From the NCBI RefSeq assembly GCF_002727125.1, contig NZ_NHOA01000084.1, forward strand, positions 62,001 to 126,000: a DNA stretch of 64,000 nt. The letters run 5' to 3'. A program made the translations under genes and the position numbers. This stretch comes from Halorubrum persicum (GTDB lineage Archaea; Halobacteriota; Halobacteria; Halobacteriales; Haloferacaceae). The notes beneath the pieces are model-generated. The model was not told the origin of the DNA and did no database searches. It was given only the letters and a program-made list of their open reading frames with translations. This document shows, in pieces, positions 59,904-64,000 of the stretch; the first letter of the stretch is position 1, and each line of letters begins with the position of its first letter.

Positions 59904-60920
59904 CTATCCGACGACCCGGTTGACGTCGAGCGCGGTCGCGCGCCGGACGACCGCCTCCACCGGGTCGACCGAGTCGGCCAGATTGTCCGACGCGCCGTCG
60001 AGGACGAGGAGCGACGCCCGGCGGCCGGGCGCGATGACGCCGCAGTCGAGCCCCGCGATCTCGGCCCCGGCGGCGGTGGCCATCCGCAACACCTCGCGGG
60101 CGGTCACGTCGAACCGCGTCGCCGTGTACGCCATCTCGCGGAACATCGACGGCACGTTCAACATCACGTTGTCGGTGCCGAGCGCGACCGTCGTGTGTTC
60201 GAGCAGGTCCCGGATCGGCGCGTCGCCGACGCCGAGGACGGTGTTCGCGCGGGGACACACCGCGATCGGGACCGACTGGTCCGCGACGCGTTCGAGGTGC
60301 TCCCGCTCCGCGTGCACCATGTGAACGAGCAGGTCCGGGTCCAGGTCGAGCGCCGGGTGGATGTCGGTCGCGTCCGGTTCGCCCGCGTGGATGGCGAAGG
60401 GAACCCCGCGGTCGGCGCACGCGGCGCGTTGGTCCGCGAACTCGTTGTCGTTCGCCCCCGACGCGCCGTATCCGTCGGCGACGTCGAGGACGGCGGCGTC
60501 GTCGCTCCCGAAGATGAACGGGTCGACGGCGACCGATGAGGCGGCCTCGCGGAGCGCCCGCGCCCCGTACACGCCGTTCTCGCGGAAGTCGAGACACGAG
60601 ACCGTTCCGGTCTGTCGCATGAACCGAAGGGTTCGCCGCATCGCCGCCACGAGGTCGGCGCGATCGGCGGCCGCCAGCCGCCGGTGTTTGCGGCTGTCCG
60701 GCGGGGCCACCGCCTCGTCGAGCGACAGCCCGACGGCGGCGTCCTTCGCCACGGAGTCGCCGAGGTGCGTGTGGGCGTTGACGAACGCCGGCAGGACGAT
60801 GTCCGTCGACTCGGTGTCGGCCTCCTCGATCGCCTCGATCCGACCGTCCTCGACGACGAGGCGGCCGCGGATCGGCTCGAACGACTCCCCGGCGAGGATC
60901 GTCCCCGTGACTTCCTCCAT
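59904..60920 (-). CDS. Amidohydrolase (cytosine/adenosine deaminase-type)
   Basis: A 338-residue metal-dependent TIM-barrel hydrolase. The metal motif AHTHLGDS is near residue 50 (HxH), FAIHAGEP near 200 gives the next His, LVHMVHAE near 223 the third, and GTDNVML the catalytic Asp. Overall layout resembles cytosine deaminase/TRZ-ATZ hydrolases. A GTTACC/CATATC stretch lies about 27 nt upstream. Substrate (pyrimidine, guanine or s-triazine-like) cannot be fixed. Confidence 0.87.
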   Translation of the reverse strand: MEEVTGTILAGESFEPIRGRLVVEDGRIEAIEEADTESTDIVLPAFVNAHTHLGDSVAKDAAVGLSLDEAVAPPDSRKHRRLAAADRADLVAAMRRTLRFMRQTGTVSCLDFRENGVYGARALREAASSVAVDPFIFGSDDAAVLDVADGYGASGANDNEFADQRAACADRGVPFAIHAGEPDATDIHPALDLDPDLLVHMVHAEREHLERVADQSVPIAVCPRANTVLGVGDAPIRDLLEHTTVALGTDNVMLNVPSMFREMAYTATRFDVTAREVLRMATAAGAEIAGLDCGVIAPGRRASLLVLDGASDNLADSVDPVEAVVRRATALDVNRVVG

Positions 60921-61283
60921 ACGGGCACACCGGGGCCGGTAACGATATGGTTTTCTGAACGCGCACATCGAACGACTCGGTAATTATCTCCCCCTTCCGG
61001 TGCCGGGTCGCCGCGGCAGACGGACCGGCCCGGAGCGGGACCGACGGTGAGACACCTCTCAGCGCGCGGTCGATCCGCGGAACGAGAAACGGAAACGGAG
61101 CGGCTGACGCTCCCGACCTCGAATCCATAATGTTTTATAATGTTCTATTACCCACCGTATTTCGAACGTTTTGTGAGTATAGATAGATTTAATAGACAAT
61201 CTGTTCTTTACTGTGAGCGAAGACGACCAGTCCCGGTCCGGCGGCGCGCGTCGGCACCGCGGGACGGTCGGACGGACTGAACG
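60921..61283. other. Intergenic region and dab promoter
   Basis: About 360 bp without a convincing gene. Two copies of ATAATGTT (61127-61134 and 61137-61144) lie one helical turn apart in an AT-rich patch, followed by GATTTAATAGAC (about 61186-61197), the best TATA box. This predicts transcription near 61213, where a GTG opens an 80-codon frame overlapping the dabB start. The GTG frame is shifted from dabB, so the leader may affect dabB translation. Confidence 0.4.
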
Positions 61284-62749
61284 ATGGCAGGATCCACCTC
61301 GAAACCGACGGTCGGAGCGCTTCCGGACACGGCGGCGGAGTCGCCGTACGTGCCCGCCGCACTCACGCTGCTCATGTGGTCGCTGTTCGCCACGAGCGTT
61401 GCGGTCCTCTTCGCGCGAGTCCGATTCGGCTTCGCTCCGGAGATTCCCGGCGTGATCGCCGTCGACGGACTGACCGTCCTGATGTGGGTGGTCGTCGCCT
61501 TCTTCGGCGGGATCGTCCTCAGCTACTCCCGCCGCTACATGGCGGGGAGCGCCCACGAGACGACGTTCTTCCTCGCCGTGTTCGGGTTCGCGGCGACCGT
61601 GATGACGCTCGTCGCCGCCGACCACCTCGCCCTGTTCGGGCTGCTGTGGCTGGCGATGGGGCTGGTGATGGCGACGCTGATCGGCATCGTCAGCGAGTGG
61701 GAGCAGGCGCAGGCGGCCGCGGCGGTCGCCCGGCGGTACTTCGTCGCGAGCAGCGCGCTCCTCGGCGTCGCGCTGGCGGCGCTCTGGTGGGCGACCGGCG
61801 CGACGACGATCTCCGGGGTCGCGGCGGCCGCCGGGACGCTCGGCGGTCCGGTCTGGCTCGTCGCCGCCGCCGCGCTCGTCCTCGCGGCGATGATCCAATC
61901 GGCGCTCGTCCCGTTCCACGGCTGGCTGCTCTCGTCGATGACCGCCCCCACGCCGGCGGCGTCTTGCTGGTCCGCTTCGCCCCGGTCGTCACGGTCAGCG
62001 AGGCCCTCATGCTCGCGATCGTCGCGGTCGGTGCGACCAGCGCGCTGCTCGGAAAGCTCCTCAAATCCGTCCGCCCCGACGTGAAGAGCAAGCTCGGCTG
62101 CTCGACGGTCGGACAGATGGGGTTCATGATCATGCAGGCCGGGCTCGGGTTCTTCGGAGCGGCCCTCACCCACCTCATCCTGCACGGGTTTTACAAGGCC
62201 TACCAGTTCCTCAGCTCGGGCGCACAGGTCGAGCGGACGACCCCGGACAAAAAGGCGGGCCGCTCGGCGGACGGCTCCGCCGTCGCCGCCGTCGCCGCGA
62301 CCCTGGCGACCGGACTGGCGGGCGGCGCGGTGTTCGTCCTGCTAACCGGGAAGGGGACGAGCGTCGACAGCGGCCTCCTGCTCGTCCTGTTCGTCGTGTT
62401 CACCACCCTCCACGCGGCGCGCGGCGCGGTGGGGCGGTCGTCGCTCCCGGCGACGGTTCGCTACGGGGCGGTGCCGCTGGTGTTCCTCCCGGCCATCGCG
62501 CTGTACGCGCTCGTGTACCGTGGCGTCTCGGCGGCTCTGACCGGCGTCCCGGTCGTCACGGCGCCGACGGAGCTGACCGCGCTCCACGGCCTCGTGGCCG
62601 TCGCCTTCCTCGGCACGTACGTCGCGATCGAGGCGGGCGTCCACGAGCGGAGCCGGCGGCTGTACGTCGCGCTCCTGAACGCGAGCCAACCCTCGCCCGG
62701 CACCCTGCTGACGAACGCTGAAGAGTACGACGACGGAGGCGCCCAATGA
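61284..62749 (+). pseudogene. dabB: DabB-like proton-channel subunit of DAB inorganic-carbon pump, frameshifted
   Basis: A NuoL/MrpA-type membrane protein beside dabA. The first frame (from 61284) gives about 222 residues with NADH-dehydrogenase-like helices and reaches SSMTAPTP. The second frame continues GGVLLVRFAPVVTVSEALML through KSKLGCSTVGQMGFM to the stop at 62749. At the junction (61950-61958) the conserved SALxHAGxxN segment expected between TPx and AGG is missing and the frame changes. The pattern matches a 37-nt deletion between two copies of ACGCCGG. The protein should be truncated unless this is a sequencing error. Its stop overlaps the dabA ATG as ATGA. Confidence 0.85.
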
Positions 62750-64000
62750 GCACCCAAACCACCATCGAAGACGGTATCGACGACGCGGCGGCGACGGTCG
62801 GGTCGGTCTGGCCGATCCACTCGTTCGTGACCGCCAACCCCCTCTCGGGGTTCGAAGACCTGCCGTTCGGCGAGGCGGTGACGCAGGCCGCCGACCTGCT
62901 TGGCGGCCGCGGCTACCCGAGCCGCGAGGCGTTCCGGGCGGCGCTCGACGACGGCCGGATCGACCCGGACGCGCTCGAATCGGAACTCGCCGACCGCGGC
63001 TACGAGGCCGATCCGGCGACCCTGCTCGAACGCATCGACACGAGCGTCGAGTCGGAGCCGACGGACGACGGCACCGACGCCGAGCGCGTCGACCGCGTGC
63101 TGTCGAAGTGGCTGTCCGCCTTCCTCGACGAGGGCCACGCCAAGTGGTCGATGCCGGACCGCGACGACGGGTTCTACGCCGCCTTCAGGGAGGTCGCCCC
63201 GCACGACGCCGAGGTCCCCGATTCGGGGGTCGTCGCGTCGCTGCCCGCGGACCCGATCGAGGCCATCGAGGCCGCCCTGGAGCCGTACCCGGAGGGGCAG
63301 TGGGTGCCCGTCTTCGAAGAGCAGCTGGCGGCGCTCCCGGGGTGGACCGGACTCATCAAGCAGCGCGCGGACGACGAGGGGGCGTGGCAGTCGGCGTGCC
63401 CGATCACGCTCACGGAGTACCTCGCGGTCCGCCTCGCGCTCCTCGACGGGGTCGGCGTCGACCTCGAGCCGTCCACGGGGCCCGACGCTCCCGGCACCGA
63501 CTCGTCCGACGAGCTCGCCGAGGCGTTCCTGAGCGCGTGGGAGGCGAGCTACCGGTCCGAGGTCGTCGAGCGCGTCGCCGCCGAGAGTCGGGAGCGGGCC
63601 AACAGCGAGCCGTCGGGTCGCCCCGACGCGCAGCTGGTGTTCTGTATCGACACCCGCTCGGAGGTGATCCGCCGGCACATCGAGGCCGCGGGCGCGTACG
63701 AGACCCACGGCTACGCCGGCTTCTTCGGCGTCCCGATGGAGTATCGGGGGTACGACGCGGCGGCTCCGGTCGACGCCTGCCCGCCCATCGTCGACGCGGA
63801 ACACCGCATCAGCGAGGTTCCGACCGACGATGACACGCGGGAGCGTCACGACCGGTGGTCGAGCGTCCGCGAGGTCGCGGGCGAGGTCGTCGCGAAGCTG
63901 AAGGCGAACCCCGCCAGCGCCTTCGGCTTCGTCGAGAACGCCGGGAGCGGCTACGGGCTGGCGCTCGCGGCGCGCACGCTCGTCCCCGGTCGCGTCCGCG
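62746..64000 (+). CDS. dabA: DabA (DUF2309) carbonic anhydrase-like subunit of DAB pump, 3' truncated
   Basis: The first 418 codons of a DUF2309 (UPF0753) protein, running off the window. DabA binds zinc in a beta-carbonic anhydrase-like site and hydrates CO2 vectorially, driven by the DabB cation channel. FCIDTRSEVIRRH at 299-311 supplies the first Cys300-Asp302 ligand/catalytic pair with Arg304; the remaining His and Cys ligands lie beyond the end. N-terminal elements VWPIHSFVTANPLSGF and YETHGYAGFFGVP are typical. ATG at 62746 overlaps the dabB stop. The dabA portion seen is intact. Confidence 0.92.
   Translation, partial: MSTQTTIEDGIDDAAATVGSVWPIHSFVTANPLSGFEDLPFGEAVTQAADLLGGRGYPSREAFRAALDDGRIDPDALESELADRGYEADPATLLERIDTSVESEPTDDGTDAERVDRVLSKWLSAFLDEGHAKWSMPDRDDGFYAAFREVAPHDAEVPDSGVVASLPADPIEAIEAALEPYPEGQWVPVFEEQLAALPGWTGLIKQRADDEGAWQSACPITLTEYLAVRLALLDGVGVDLEPSTGPDAPGTDSSDELAEAFLSAWEASYRSEVVERVAAESRERANSEPSGRPDAQLVFCIDTRSEVIRRHIEAAGAYETHGYAGFFGVPMEYRGYDAAAPVDACPPIVDAEHRISEVPTDDDTRERHDRWSSVREVAGEVVAKLKANPASAFGFVENAGSGYGLALAARTLVPGRVR

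Noticed and set aside
61213-61455. 80-codon GTG-initiated frame as the true dabB N-terminus
   Set aside because: It is in another frame from the membrane protein and translates to a basic Arg/Ser-rich sequence; at best a leader ORF.

Overview
The window is 64 kb of a halophilic archaeal (haloarchaeal, Halorubrum-like) chromosome. The sequence is very GC-rich, proteins are strongly acidic, and exported proteins carry twin-arginine signals, several with a lipobox. Most genes have a TATA-like box centred about 27 nt upstream of the start codon, as expected for leaderless archaeal mRNAs; I used this repeatedly to choose starts. Family markers fit: CetZ1, coenzyme F420 genes, a bacterioruberin cluster, bat-type HTH, DICT, DUF2150, DUF5806 and DUF63 proteins. 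The genus is an inference. I see no rRNA, IS element, CRISPR array or plasmid replication gene. The region is mostly stable chromosomal housekeeping with a few accessory respiratory and transport modules.

Layout. 1-465: end of an unknown gene, tRNA-Leu(UAA), and a degenerate duplication of the tRNA tail in which each copy is followed by its own hairpin. 465-7000: ATP-grasp ligase, tmk, CNNM/CorC transporter, tandem UspA and an NDUFA9-like protein. 7.1-11.2 kb: cetZ1, cofC and cofG (F420 biosynthesis), then MscS. 11.3-15.1 kb: MATE exporter, thiE-thiM and an SDR enzyme. 15.2-18.5 kb: bacterioruberin operon crtI-lyeJ-cruF with 4-nt overlaps. 18.6-19.7 kb: putative diadenylate cyclase and a CBS protein. 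19.7-23.9 kb: nitrogen-oxide island with a quinol-type NO reductase, a MoaD-like protein ending in Cys-Cys, and a two-domain multicopper oxidase. 24-36 kb: phosphoesterase, lipoproteins, histidine kinase, adk, DUF106, transporters, hydrolases and a 20-bp tandem repeat. 36.1-40.5 kb: Mrp/NBP35 and an FeS/NrfD/small-membrane-subunit respiratory module lacking a catalytic subunit. 40.7-49 kb: DICT regulator, MoaB/CinA-type protein, Tat-exported penicillin acylase, OFA transporter, UspA and an FAD oxidoreductase. 49-59.9 kb: small membrane proteins, orphan Dam-type methylase, two UspA, DUF63, DUF456, DUF2150, epimerase-TatD pair, Pus10 and Lrp. 59.9-64 kb: amidohydrolase and a dabB-dabA inorganic-carbon uptake pair in which dabB is frameshifted.

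How parts work together. A 12-bp inverted repeat, CGAAC-N2-GTTCG, occurs as two sites between norB and the MoaD-like gene, as a variant in the multicopper oxidase promoter, and perfectly upstream of the FeS/NrfD operon. This suggests one anaerobic or nitrogen-oxide regulator for all three. Three genes (CNNM, DacZ-like, MFS at 30.8 kb) have a short ORF that starts where the TATA box predicts the transcript to begin and whose stop overlaps the main start codon. DICT and the 49.5-kb membrane gene show a weaker version. Termination-reinitiation after a leaderless leader peptide is the proposed, untested explanation. The dabB lesion fits a 37-nt deletion at a short direct repeat, which would remove the conserved His-Ala-Gly segment and should disable the carbon pump if it is not an assembly error.
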